Origin: Methanosphaera sp. rholeuAM74
Lineage (GTDB): Archaea > Methanobacteriota > Methanobacteria > Methanobacteriales > Methanobacteriaceae
Length of the DNA stretch: 5,052 nt
Assembly: GCA_003266075.1 (NCBI GenBank)
Contig: MUZZ01000297.1
Coordinates: 3,709 to 8,760, forward strand
Direction: 5' to 3'
Of this stretch, positions 1-5,036 are shown one piece after another; the stretch's first letter is position 1; each line of letters opens with the position of its first letter. The notes beneath the pieces are model-generated. The model was not told the origin of the DNA. It saw only the letters and a program-made list of their open reading frames with translations, and searched no databases. The position numbers were made by a program, and so were the translations under genes.

Positions 1-310
1 CATCATATAGTTCTATCATTTCTTTTAGGTTTCTACATATTTTATTCATTCTTACAATTGTTTTCAAGTCCATTTTCTTGTTAGAAAACATGGGTGTACC
101 CTCATGTTTTCCTTCTCCGTATAAGATGTATTCCATTTCACATCCATACAGATTGGATAATTTTTTTAGATGGGTTGTCTTAATGTTACGTTTGCCCTGT
201 TCATACAGGGCATAGGTTGACTGACTTATGGTTAAGTACTCGGCTAGTTGTCTTTGTGTGAATCCTTGCTGTTTTCGCAAGTTTTTAATTCGTTCACATG
301 TTTTACTCAT
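1..310 (-). CDS. XRE-family helix-turn-helix regulator (3' end cut by window)
   Basis: This is a probable DNA-binding transcriptional regulator of the Cro/C1 (XRE) type. Translation from ATG at 310-308 gives 103 residues with no stop before the window edge, so the C-terminus is missing. Residues 5-70 form a typical HTH_3 domain: a first helix near CERIKNLRKQ, the turn GFTQRQLAEYLTISQSTYALYEQGKR, and the closing helices KTTHLKKLSNLYGCEMEYILYG. Residues 71-103 look helical and charged and could be the start of an oligomerisation region. GAGGAG in the upstream gene's stop region (about 315-321) is a good ribosome-binding site, and only 9 bases separate the two genes, so it appears to be the last visible cistron of the operon. 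Family members often repress viral or plasmid promoters and can autoregulate. That role is inferred here, and its target is unknown. Two inverted repeats lie inside the coding region. Confidence 0.9.
   Translation of the reverse strand, partial: MSKTCERIKNLRKQQGFTQRQLAEYLTISQSTYALYEQGKRNIKTTHLKKLSNLYGCEMEYILYGEGKHEGTPMFSNKKMDLKTIVRMNKICRNLKEMIELYD
85..110. repeat. 26-base imperfect palindrome in the XRE gene
   Basis: The outer arms AAAACATG (85-92) and CATGTTTT (103-110) match perfectly and the centre GGTGTACCCT is nearly symmetric, so 22 of 26 positions agree with the reverse complement. It lies just after the helix-turn-helix domain (about residues 67-75). Confidence 0.6.
193..212. repeat. 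8-base inverted repeat with 4-base loop in the XRE gene
   Basis: TGCCCTGT and ACAGGGCA flank TCAT with perfect pairing. It lies in codons for the end of the DNA-recognition segment (about residues 33-39, ALYEQGK). It has the same geometry (8-base stem, 4-base loop) as the palindrome at 1061-1080. Confidence 0.75.
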
Positions 311-319
311 ATTTACTCC

Positions 320-706
320 TCATTTATCTTTCATGTGGAGTGTAAGTACGCTTGGATTTATCACACCTTTTGCATCTGGGTTTCCCATTTGTGTATTATG
401 CCATTTCTTGATGTATTCACCATATTTCCAATACGTTGCTAATAATAGTATACTTAGTCCATATTGGTAGCCAGTCATTCCATCATTCCATACCCCTTTG
501 GTGATTCCTTCAGTTTCGGTCATTATTATTTCTTCAGGTGTTTTGTCTTTACTGAGATAGTTGATTCGTTCTTCTATTCGCCATGCCAGTTCTTCAGCTT
601 TGTCGTAACAATATTCAATATACCCGTCTATTTTCTCACCTGTATGTGTGTCTTTTTCTCTTGTTTTTTCATATATTATCGCTATTTCCTTGTTTTTAAA
701 CTCCAA
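320..706 (-). CDS. Conserved-looking hypothetical protein, 128 aa
   Basis: I cannot assign a function. The start is TTG at 706-704, preceded by GGGGTGA at about 713-719, six bases upstream and overlapping the stop of the endonuclease gene, so translation is probably coupled. The N-terminal two thirds are charged and probably helical (KAEELAWRIEERINYLSKDKTPEE, about residues 36-59). A hydrophobic helix follows near GLSILLLATYW (83-93), then YGEYIKKWHN (95-104) and GVINPSVLTL (114-123). From memory, the YG..IKKWHN...GV.NP arrangement resembles small hypothetical proteins seen in phages and proviruses of methanogens and Firmicutes, but I can name no family. The hydrophobic stretch is short and flanked by aromatic and polar residues, so a buried helix is likelier than a membrane span. 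No signal peptide or catalytic motif is evident. It sits between the endonuclease and the XRE regulator. Confidence 0.8.
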   Translation of the reverse strand: MEFKNKEIAIIYEKTREKDTHTGEKIDGYIEYCYDKAEELAWRIEERINYLSKDKTPEEIIMTETEGITKGVWNDGMTGYQYGLSILLLATYWKYGEYIKKWHNTQMGNPDAKGVINPSVLTLHMKDK

Positions 707-712
707 TATTAT

Positions 713-1276
713 TCACCCCACGACCTTCAATACGTCCCCATGTCCATGTGTATAAACATTTAAGATACGCTTTCGACTTCTCAACTTCACTAAGCCCGCC
801 CTGATTTGGGACTCAGTGGTATTATACTCACCTAGGATGTAATCAATTAATTCCTCCTCCGTGAACTCATTACAAGCCAGAACAGATATAATAGTGATAT
901 TCATATCATTATTCATTAACTCAGATTTACTCTTCTGAATCAATTCCTGGCTAAGTGGCAACTCTTCATGCCTGCCATCAGCCATCTCCACCACTAGTCG
1001 TTTGACTTGTGTCCTCTTTGTCAAAAGCCATCTAGTCCATGTGACTGGATTAGCAGACTCATCACCAGTATACTGGTGATACTCATCATGACACGACCTA
1101 CACAAGAGAACAGTATTGTCCGAGTCATTCATTAGAAACGGATACTGTTCACGGCCACATATGTGATGTACGGTGAGGGATGATTGTTTACCACAAAGGA
1201 TACAGGAAGTACCATCACGTTCCAACAAGTCATTCCTGAGCCACGACGTGTTCAGGAATTTGTTTTTAATCTTCAT
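713..1276 (-). CDS. HNH endonuclease with C-terminal winged-helix-like region
   Basis: This is a 187-residue HNH nuclease, expected to cut or nick DNA with a metal-dependent beta-beta-alpha-metal site. Visible motif residues are the zinc pair C25-x2-C28, the catalytic HH at 37-38, N54, the second zinc pair C59-x2-C62, then H63 and H67. All key positions are present, so it looks active. Residues 125-187 (from MNITIISVLACNEFTEEELIDYIL) have the helix-helix-helix-hairpin rhythm of a winged helix, which could supply DNA recognition. ATG at 1276-1274 overlaps the preceding gene's TGA by four bases (ATGA), with GGGAGGG seven bases upstream. Viral HNH proteins often act in DNA packaging beside the terminase or as free-standing homing nucleases. 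Here the neighbours are a single-strand-binding protein and a helicase, so a role in replication or recombination is plausible but unproven. The gene carries a perfect 20-base palindrome and a hairpin close to its start. Confidence 0.92.
   Translation of the reverse strand: MKIKNKFLNTSWLRNDLLERDGTSCILCGKQSSLTVHHICGREQYPFLMNDSDNTVLLCRSCHDEYHQYTGDESANPVTWTRWLLTKRTQVKRLVVEMADGRHEELPLSQELIQKSKSELMNNDMNITIISVLACNEFTEEELIDYILGEYNTTESQIRAGLVKLRSRKRILNVYTHGHGDVLKVVG
1061..1080. repeat. Perfect 20-base palindrome in the HNH gene
   Basis: ATCACCAGTA followed by TACTGGTGAT is an exact self-complement over 20 bases. As RNA it gives an 8-base-pair stem with a UAUA loop. It falls just after the HNH motif, in codons for about residues 66-72. 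Chance expectation for a perfect 20-base palindrome in this window is roughly 0.005. Confidence 0.85.
1232..1259 (-). repeat. Nested hairpin in the first codons of the HNH gene
   Basis: ATTCCTGA (1232-1239) and TCAGGAAT (1252-1259) pair perfectly over 8 bases. Inside the loop CACG (1242-1245) and CGTG (1247-1250) can pair again. In the mRNA the structure would begin about 17 bases after the start codon of the endonuclease, where it could influence translation or mRNA processing. Confidence 0.6.
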
Positions 1277-1623
1277 ATGCCAGCCCTCCCCACTGGGTGA
1301 CCACGTTCCACTTTATAATTGTGATAACCGTTTTTTCCTGCACGTCCAAGGTAAGTTATCCTGATGATGTCGCCGAGTTCTGCTTCAGCCATCTTGCTTT
1401 CAAGTACCTTGTTAGCCCAGACACTACGTAGAGTTCCACTTTCCTCACATAATACGAAGACAGTCTGCTGGTACTGTCCAACGTTCAGCTTTTTGTCTTG
1501 GTAAACGCCTGTCACGGTTTCGCCCTGACTCTCCGGTCTCCAAGGTATCTCCTCATCGTAGCTATGTTCACTTCCAAGTTCTTCGTGGAAGCTGTAGTTA
1601 CTGAAATTTGTCAAATTTACCAC
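1273..1623 (-). CDS. Small single OB-fold protein, candidate ssDNA-binding protein
   Basis: This is probably a single-stranded DNA-binding protein of the replication module. The core at residues 27-106 has the strand pattern of one OB fold: GETVTGVYQDKKLNVGQYQQTVFVL, then GTLRSVWANKVLESKMAEAELGDIIRITYLG, then GYHNYKVE. The sequence resembles small SSB-like proteins of phages and proviruses. This is recognised by pattern, not by a search. The C-terminus (GHPVGRAGI) lacks the acidic tip used by bacterial SSB to recruit partners, and there is no zinc finger as in archaeal RPA. The longest frame begins with GTG at 1623-1621, but that GTG lies inside AAGGTGG, itself a good ribosome-binding site five bases before TTG at 1614-1612. 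The true protein may therefore start at codon 4 and have 113 residues. It follows the 134-residue gene by 4 to 13 bases and overlaps the endonuclease start by four. Confidence 0.8.
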   Translation of the reverse strand: MVNLTNFSNYSFHEELGSEHSYDEEIPWRPESQGETVTGVYQDKKLNVGQYQQTVFVLCEESGTLRSVWANKVLESKMAEAELGDIIRITYLGRAGKNGYHNYKVERGHPVGRAGI

Positions 1624-1625
1624 CT
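1615..1625 (-). promoter_or_regulatory. Ribosome-binding site AAGGTGG, ambiguous start of OB-fold gene
   Basis: AAGGTGG (about 1619-1625) contains the GTG that opens the longest frame, and sits five bases before an in-frame TTG (1614-1612). Since the GTG has only A-rich sequence before it, the TTG is the better supported start. Confidence 0.55.
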
Positions 1626-1627
1626 TT

Positions 1628-2032
1628 TTATTGGTCGGCTATTTTTATAGCCAACTCTACCCTGTACTCGATGATTTTTTTGTATACCTTCAACTGTTCT
1701 AGGTAATTCTTTGCCTGGATAAGTAGTACTCTGGAGTTGTGTTCAAGTATTTTCTGATGTTGTTCACGTGCCTTCACAGTCTTATACTGTGTTTGGAATT
1801 CCTCACTCACTAGTGTAGTTAATTCGAGGAATTTCATTTCTTCCCTGATTTTATTTATCCACTCCTCGAAGGAGATTACTAAATCGGATATGCTTTCATA
1901 TGATCTGAGTAGTTCTTCATGTTCTGTGAAGATTCCCTGATTTCTCATGTTTTCCTGCCAAACATCCATATTTTCCAGTAATTTTTCACATAATTTTCCT
2001 AGTTTTTCTTCAATTTCTCTATATTTTTCCAT
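1628..2032 (-). CDS. Helical, charged hypothetical protein, 134 aa
   Basis: I do not recognise this protein. It is almost entirely predicted alpha-helical and rich in Glu, Lys, Leu and Ile. Heptad-like stretches occur at about residues 1-22 (EKYREIEEKLGKLCEKLLEN), 56-72 (EEWINKIREEMKFLEL) and 96-134 (LEHNSRVLLIQAKNYLEQLKVYKK onward), so a coiled-coil dimer or small helical bundle is likely. There is one cysteine and no metal site, nucleotide-binding loop or transmembrane span. ATG at 2032-2030 follows GGGAGGA by about eight to nine bases. The gene begins 16 bases after the 50-residue gene's stop and ends directly before the OB-fold gene. By position it could be a replication or recombination accessory that partners the SSB-like protein, but nothing in the sequence proves this. 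Confidence 0.78.
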   Translation of the reverse strand: MEKYREIEEKLGKLCEKLLENMDVWQENMRNQGIFTEHEELLRSYESISDLVISFEEWINKIREEMKFLELTTLVSEEFQTQYKTVKAREQHQKILEHNSRVLLIQAKNYLEQLKVYKKIIEYRVELAIKIADQ

Positions 2033-2048
2033 AAATATTATTCCTCCC

Positions 2049-2201
2049 TCATGTTTTTATTCCTGCAAGGTCTTCTATAGCATCACCAAGTGATGTTAAT
2101 TCACTTTTTAATCTTTTTCTCTCCTTCTTTGTCAGATTCTCCTTCTCATAGATATCTAGGAGTTCCTGATAATCACGTAATAAATTTCCAAAATCCATCA
2201 T
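2049..2201 (-). CDS. Small hypothetical helical protein, 50 aa
   Basis: This is a short open frame of 50 codons plus TGA, starting ATG ATG at 2201-2196. It reads MMDFGNLLRDYQELLDIYEK and continues with ENLTKKERKRLKSELTSL, ending AGIKT. It is charged and probably forms two helices, the second basic (KKERKRLK). GAGGCGAT (2205-2212), close to the archaeal GGTGAT consensus, lies 3 to 6 bases upstream of the two ATGs, so the second ATG (2198) may be used. Without it there would be a gap of about 200 bases in an otherwise gapless operon, which supports it being real. Its stop codon touches GAGGGAGGAA, the ribosome-binding site of the 134-residue gene, suggesting coupling. Function is unknown. A 15-base inverted repeat lies near its 3' end. 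Confidence 0.7.
   Translation of the reverse strand: MMDFGNLLRDYQELLDIYEKENLTKKERKRLKSELTSLGDAIEDLAGIKT
2081..2095. repeat. 6-base inverted repeat with 3-base loop
   Basis: CATCAC and GTGATG flank CAA near the 3' end of the 50-residue gene. Its ATCACCA portion matches the half-site of the 20-base palindrome at 1061-1080, but the arms are short. Confidence 0.4.
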
Positions 2202-2245
2202 AGTATCGCCTCTACCATTATATGTAACGATTTATACAAACGTAC
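2202..2245 (-). promoter_or_regulatory. Possible internal promoter in the largest intercistronic gap
   Basis: The only sizeable intercistronic gap (2202-2231), with the last codons before it, reads TTTGTATAAAT followed by TTACATATAA on the minus strand. Either could be an archaeal TATA box for the 50-residue gene and those after it. The distance to the ATG would leave almost no leader, and no purine-rich BRE stands out, so this is weak. Confidence 0.2.
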
Positions 2246-2615
2246 AACACAAGAGATCATTATACTCTTCTATGCCCAACTCATCCAACACATGTAAATA
2301 CTCATGCATGGGATAGTATACTGGTGTGACTAGGAGACGATAATTCGAATAGACTACCTTCTCATAGACCACACACGGTAGATTATATTCAATGAAGTAA
2401 TCCTTAATCTCCCCTGGAAGATAACCATCCAAGACTAGTGAATAATAGAATAGCATTGGTGGTTCTAACCTGTACACATCCCAGTCACCCACATGGTCAA
2501 GTATCTCAAATCCCTCATCAAATACATCCTTCGTATGATAATGCTCATCAAAATTGAACATAATCTCATCACAGTAAACTATGAGGAATTCATCCCACGT
2601 CCATCTTTCAATCAT
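2232..2615 (-). CDS. Very acidic, Tyr-rich hypothetical protein, 127 aa
   Basis: I do not recognise this protein. From ATG at 2615-2613 it has 127 residues, starting MIERWTWDEFLIVYCDEIMF. By my count it holds 26 Asp/Glu against only 6 Lys/Arg, with about 15 tyrosines, so it is strongly acidic and aromatic. It appears mixed alpha/beta (FYYSLVL, CVVYEKVVYSNYRLLVTPVYY) and ends in LLCCTFV with a Cys pair. The open frame extends upstream to GTG at 2642 inside the MCM gene. I prefer the ATG because GGAGGAG (2627-2633), encoded in the last codons of MCM, precedes it by 11 bases and the ATG is only four bases after the MCM stop. Coupling to MCM suggests it is made in step with the helicase. A DNA-mimic or helicase-binding partner fits the charge, but that is speculation. 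Confidence 0.8.
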   Translation of the reverse strand: MIERWTWDEFLIVYCDEIMFNFDEHYHTKDVFDEGFEILDHVGDWDVYRLEPPMLFYYSLVLDGYLPGEIKDYFIEYNLPCVVYEKVVYSNYRLLVTPVYYPMHEYLHVLDELGIEEYNDLLCCTFV

Positions 2616-2619
2616 TTTT

Positions 2620-4590
2620 CTATGCTCTCCTCCAATACCCACTATGAGGCTGAATAATCATATTCTCATCATACAAGGTTTGAATAACCTCCTCGGGGTT
2701 GCTGATAAAACTCTGCTCAAGGGAATCCTTGAACACATTATCCGGCACTTCATCCCACTCATCCTCCAACTGGGCGAGGATATCCACACTACGAGTGAGA
2801 TTCTCCCTCTTCGTGGAAGTCTTCCCACTCTCTACTTTATCTATATCCACCACCGCCTTTTCTTCATCAAAGCCGATACACTGAATACAGAACTGTTGGA
2901 GTTCAACTGCACGCTCTGCATCCTCCAATTCAATCTTCTCAGACAATCGTATTCTGGCACTAGCCTCAGCTAACCTTACAAGTGCCTCCAACTGCCTAGT
3001 CGTAATAGGGATAGGATGGTTATTCAATCGAGCCATACTCCTCAAACCCACATAATGGTCTCGGAAGTACTCCACCACATCAGACGTCATCTCCGGGTGG
3101 ATGTGACGACGAGCATAACTAATATACTTCCTGAGAAGATCTTTACTAATCTCCACATCATCATCACATGCCATATATCCCTCAAGAATCTTTGTAGTAA
3201 GCTCCTTGTCCTCCTCTTCACTATTCTTATCCTCTATTATGAAAATCAAGTCAAACCTTGAGAGAATCGGCTGACTAAGATTCAACTGCTCACTAATACT
3301 TTTAAATGGATTAATCCTCCCGAAGACAGGATTCGCTGCAGCGAGTACACTACACCTACTGTTCATAGTAGTAGTGATACCCGCCTTGGATATGCTGATA
3401 GTCTGCTGTTCCAGTGCCTCATGGATTGCACTACGATCATCCTCACGCATCTTATCAAACTCATCAATACAAACATTACCCTTATCCCCAAGCACCAAGG
3501 CACCTGCCTCCAAGTCCCACCTGCCAAGCTCGTCCTTAACCGCCGTGGCCGTGAGACCAGCTCCCGTGGAACCCTTACCACTAGTGTAAATCCCACGAGG
3601 AGCAAGCTCAGAGATATACTTAAGAATCTGACTCTTACCAATACCAGGGTCACCCACAATAAGTACATGGATGTCACCCCGCTTGGTACTACCATGAAAA
3701 TCACGACTATCAGCACCAAACAACTGGAGCAACAGCCCCAATTTTACCATATCATACCCATAAATACTAGGCACAACATTGCCAGATAGTACCCTGAAGA
3801 GATCATCCCGTTTACTAAAAGAGATAATCTCTTTTTTCTCAGAGTCTGTGAGGGTGATATCCTCAAACTTGTACTCCAAGTGGGATACATGCTCCACGAC
3901 GACGTACTCATTGAAGAGATTCTTCTTCTTACTGTTCCGGACTTTTAAAAGCCCATTAAGTTGAACTTTATCACCTGGCACTACCATGTTAACAAGGGCA
4001 TCCTCGAAGTATACTATAATGGTCTCAGGCTGATAACCACCCCCAACACTATTCAATGGTTCTGTTATCTCCACACGCTGCACATCCTTAAAAAGGCTGT
4101 GCTTGTGGTTGAACTTGTAGCCTGCCTTGTGACCACACTTCTCACAGGGCTGCTTCGGAGGATAGAGTAATTCCCCATAATCCACCCGGTACGTGTTATC
4201 GGCGTGGCAGTTATTACACTCCCATGCCGCATGGGTACACTCCTGGTAAGTAGCACTACGTCTTTTGACGACTCCCTCAAAGCAGACTAGTTCACCATTG
4301 TGTTTGCTGTGCAGTTCATGTATAGGTAGGACATCAGGGATGTCCTTGTAGTTGACTATGATCTTCTTGTTTTGTAATGGGGGGTTAAGGCATCTTTTCA
4401 CTATGTCACGTACACGTCTGTTGACTACTTTGTAGTCAGTTACAAGTGCCTCTGCTAACTCCACATAATAGGCTACTAGTATTGTGTAGTCTATTGTGAA
4501 GTGTGTTTCATCGTTTTGTGGGTACTCTATGAGCTGGTCTTTGTGATGCTCTTTGAGTATTAGTTCTAACCGTTCACGGTCTATTTTCAT
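2620..4590 (-). CDS. mcm: MCM replicative DNA helicase
   Basis: This ATP-driven 3'-5' helicase forms a hexameric ring that unwinds DNA at replication forks. The 656 residues match the usual archaeal length. The N-terminal domain (1-245) carries a zinc site C125-x2-C128 ... C149-x2-C152 and the OB-fold segment GGGYQPETIIVYFEDALV (183-200), followed by VPGD and a basic hairpin near KVRNSKKKN (216-224). The AAA+ core holds Walker A GDPGIGKS (313-320), Walker B NVCIDEFDKM (372-381), a pre-sensor hairpin near ISISKAGITTTMNSR, sensor 1 AAANP (417-421), the arginine finger SRF (444-446) and sensor 2 near ITTRQLEALVRLAEA (R532). Residues 600-656 look like the C-terminal winged helix. No intein or missing catalytic residue is seen. 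ATG at 4590 follows AGGTGATA and comes one base after the upstream stop. The ATPase core reads like Methanobacteriales MCM, and the context suggests a copy on a virus or plasmid. Confidence 0.98.
   Translation of the reverse strand: MKIDRERLELILKEHHKDQLIEYPQNDETHFTIDYTILVAYYVELAEALVTDYKVVNRRVRDIVKRCLNPPLQNKKIIVNYKDIPDVLPIHELHSKHNGELVCFEGVVKRRSATYQECTHAAWECNNCHADNTYRVDYGELLYPPKQPCEKCGHKAGYKFNHKHSLFKDVQRVEITEPLNSVGGGYQPETIIVYFEDALVNMVVPGDKVQLNGLLKVRNSKKKNLFNEYVVVEHVSHLEYKFEDITLTDSEKKEIISFSKRDDLFRVLSGNVVPSIYGYDMVKLGLLLQLFGADSRDFHGSTKRGDIHVLIVGDPGIGKSQILKYISELAPRGIYTSGKGSTGAGLTATAVKDELGRWDLEAGALVLGDKGNVCIDEFDKMREDDRSAIHEALEQQTISISKAGITTTMNSRCSVLAAANPVFGRINPFKSISEQLNLSQPILSRFDLIFIIEDKNSEEEDKELTTKILEGYMACDDDVEISKDLLRKYISYARRHIHPEMTSDVVEYFRDHYVGLRSMARLNNHPIPITTRQLEALVRLAEASARIRLSEKIELEDAERAVELQQFCIQCIGFDEEKAVVDIDKVESGKTSTKRENLTRSVDILAQLEDEWDEVPDNVFKDSLEQSFISNPEEVIQTLYDENMIIQPHSGYWRRA
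2627..2633 (-). promoter_or_regulatory. Ribosome-binding site GGAGGAG inside the end of mcm
   Basis: GGAGGAG is encoded within the last codons of mcm (TGG AGG AGA) and precedes ATG 2615 by 11 bases. It favours that ATG over the in-frame GTG at 2642, which lies upstream of the site. Confidence 0.65.
4221..4235. repeat. 15-base odd palindrome in mcm zinc-finger region
   Basis: CCCATGC and GCATGGG are perfect 7-base arms around a single C. It lies in the codons just before the first zinc cysteine pair of the helicase and may be incidental. Confidence 0.5.
4422..4438. repeat. 7-base inverted repeat with 3-base loop in mcm
   Basis: TGACTAC and GTAGTCA flank TTT with perfect pairing. It lies in codons for about residues 51-57 of the helicase and would form a small hairpin in mRNA. 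It may be incidental. Confidence 0.5.
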
Positions 4591-4591
4591 T

Positions 4592-5014
4592 TTATATCAC
4601 CTCGTCTTCTTCCAGCCATTTTTTCATGTAGCGTGGTTCCACGCCTAGTTTCTGTGCTTGGAAGTTAATGTCATCCTGGGTAATAGTGTTACCCATTTCC
4701 TTATATGCTATGAGGAAATCCCTTATCTCAGGATATTCCTCTGGTTTTATTCTTCTTTTTTTAACTTGACCTATTCGCTTTTGAAGTTGCCCTTTCTGTT
4801 TGTTGAGGGCTATGAGTTCTTTTTCAAGGTAATGCTTGTCTAACTCAATTTTTTCACATTTTTGGTCGAGATTGAGTAATTCCTGCTGTAATAGGTACTC
4901 ATTATCCATATGCTGATGTAAGATTGACCGTATTTTCTCACTCATATTAGAATGAGACTTGAGATAATCATACTCCTTGTCATCGAGATATATTTTCACT
5001 TTATGTTTATTCAC
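4592..5014 (-). CDS. Ribbon-helix-helix-like / coiled-coil protein upstream of MCM
   Basis: This is a probable DNA-binding protein, not assigned to a named family. With start GTG at 5014-5012 it has 140 residues. Residues 4-33 (HKVKIYLDDKEYDYLKSHSN, then MSEKIRSIL) fit a ribbon-helix-helix fold: a short beta strand and two helices with an N-S-E type cap. Residues 38-86 form a long charged coiled coil (ELLNLDQKCEKIELDKHYLE and onward). Residues 110-134 (ITQDDINFQAQKLGVEPRYM, then KKWL) resemble a helix-turn-helix with an A..LGV....WL pattern. The frame stays open to ATG at 5044, but GGAGGT at 5022-5027, seven bases before the GTG, favours the shorter form, and the upstream ATG lies in the middle of a palindrome. 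The stop is one base before MCM. As first gene before a helicase it could be a replication initiator, helicase loader or operon regulator (inference). Confidence 0.78.
   Translation of the reverse strand: MNKHKVKIYLDDKEYDYLKSHSNMSEKIRSILHQHMDNEYLLQQELLNLDQKCEKIELDKHYLEKELIALNKQKGQLQKRIGQVKKRRIKPEEYPEIRDFLIAYKEMGNTITQDDINFQAQKLGVEPRYMKKWLEEDEVI
4595..4602 (-). promoter_or_regulatory. Ribosome-binding site of mcm (AGGTGATA)
   Basis: AGGTGATA matches the Shine-Dalgarno consensus typical of Methanobacteriales, four bases before the mcm ATG. It is formed by the last codons of the upstream gene (GAG GTG ATA TAA), so translation of the two genes is probably coupled. Confidence 0.85.
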
Positions 5015-5021
5015 AAGGGAT

Positions 5022-5027
5022 ACCTCC
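5022..5027 (-). promoter_or_regulatory. Ribosome-binding site GGAGGT deciding the GTG start of the first gene
   Basis: GGAGGT lies seven bases before GTG 5014-5012. The alternative ATG at 5044 is preceded only by GGGG two bases away, which is too close. This site therefore favours the 140-residue form over the 150-residue form. Confidence 0.7.
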
Positions 5028-5036
5028 ATATGTGTG

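Noticed and set aside
471..488. Short tandem CATTCCAT copies in the 128-residue gene
   Set aside because: Only two copies of eight bases inside coding sequence; not a repeat array and no CRISPR-like spacing.
1156..1165. 10-base palindrome CACATATGTG in the HNH gene
   Set aside because: About five perfect 10-base palindromes are expected by chance in this window.
1571..1591. Inverted repeat CTTCCA ... TGGAAG with a 9-base loop in the OB-fold gene
   Set aside because: Arms of six bases with this loop are common by chance and nothing else marks the site.
2581..2973. 130-residue plus-strand open frame antisense to the mcm 3' end
   Set aside because: It is antisense to well-supported coding sequence, has an odd composition and no coherent domain; the same holds for the other plus-strand frames, e.g. 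228-470, 464-763 and 3421-3789.
3363..3719. 118-residue minus-strand open frame in a second frame of the helicase gene
   Set aside because: It lies entirely within the Walker A to Walker B region of mcm, has a low-complexity Val/Leu/Arg/Ser composition and no ribosome-binding site; it is a frame shadow.
2620..4590. Possible intein in the helicase, a common site in archaeal MCM
   Set aside because: Walker A, Walker B, sensor 1 and the arginine finger run uninterrupted at normal spacing and the total length is 656 residues, leaving no room for an intein.
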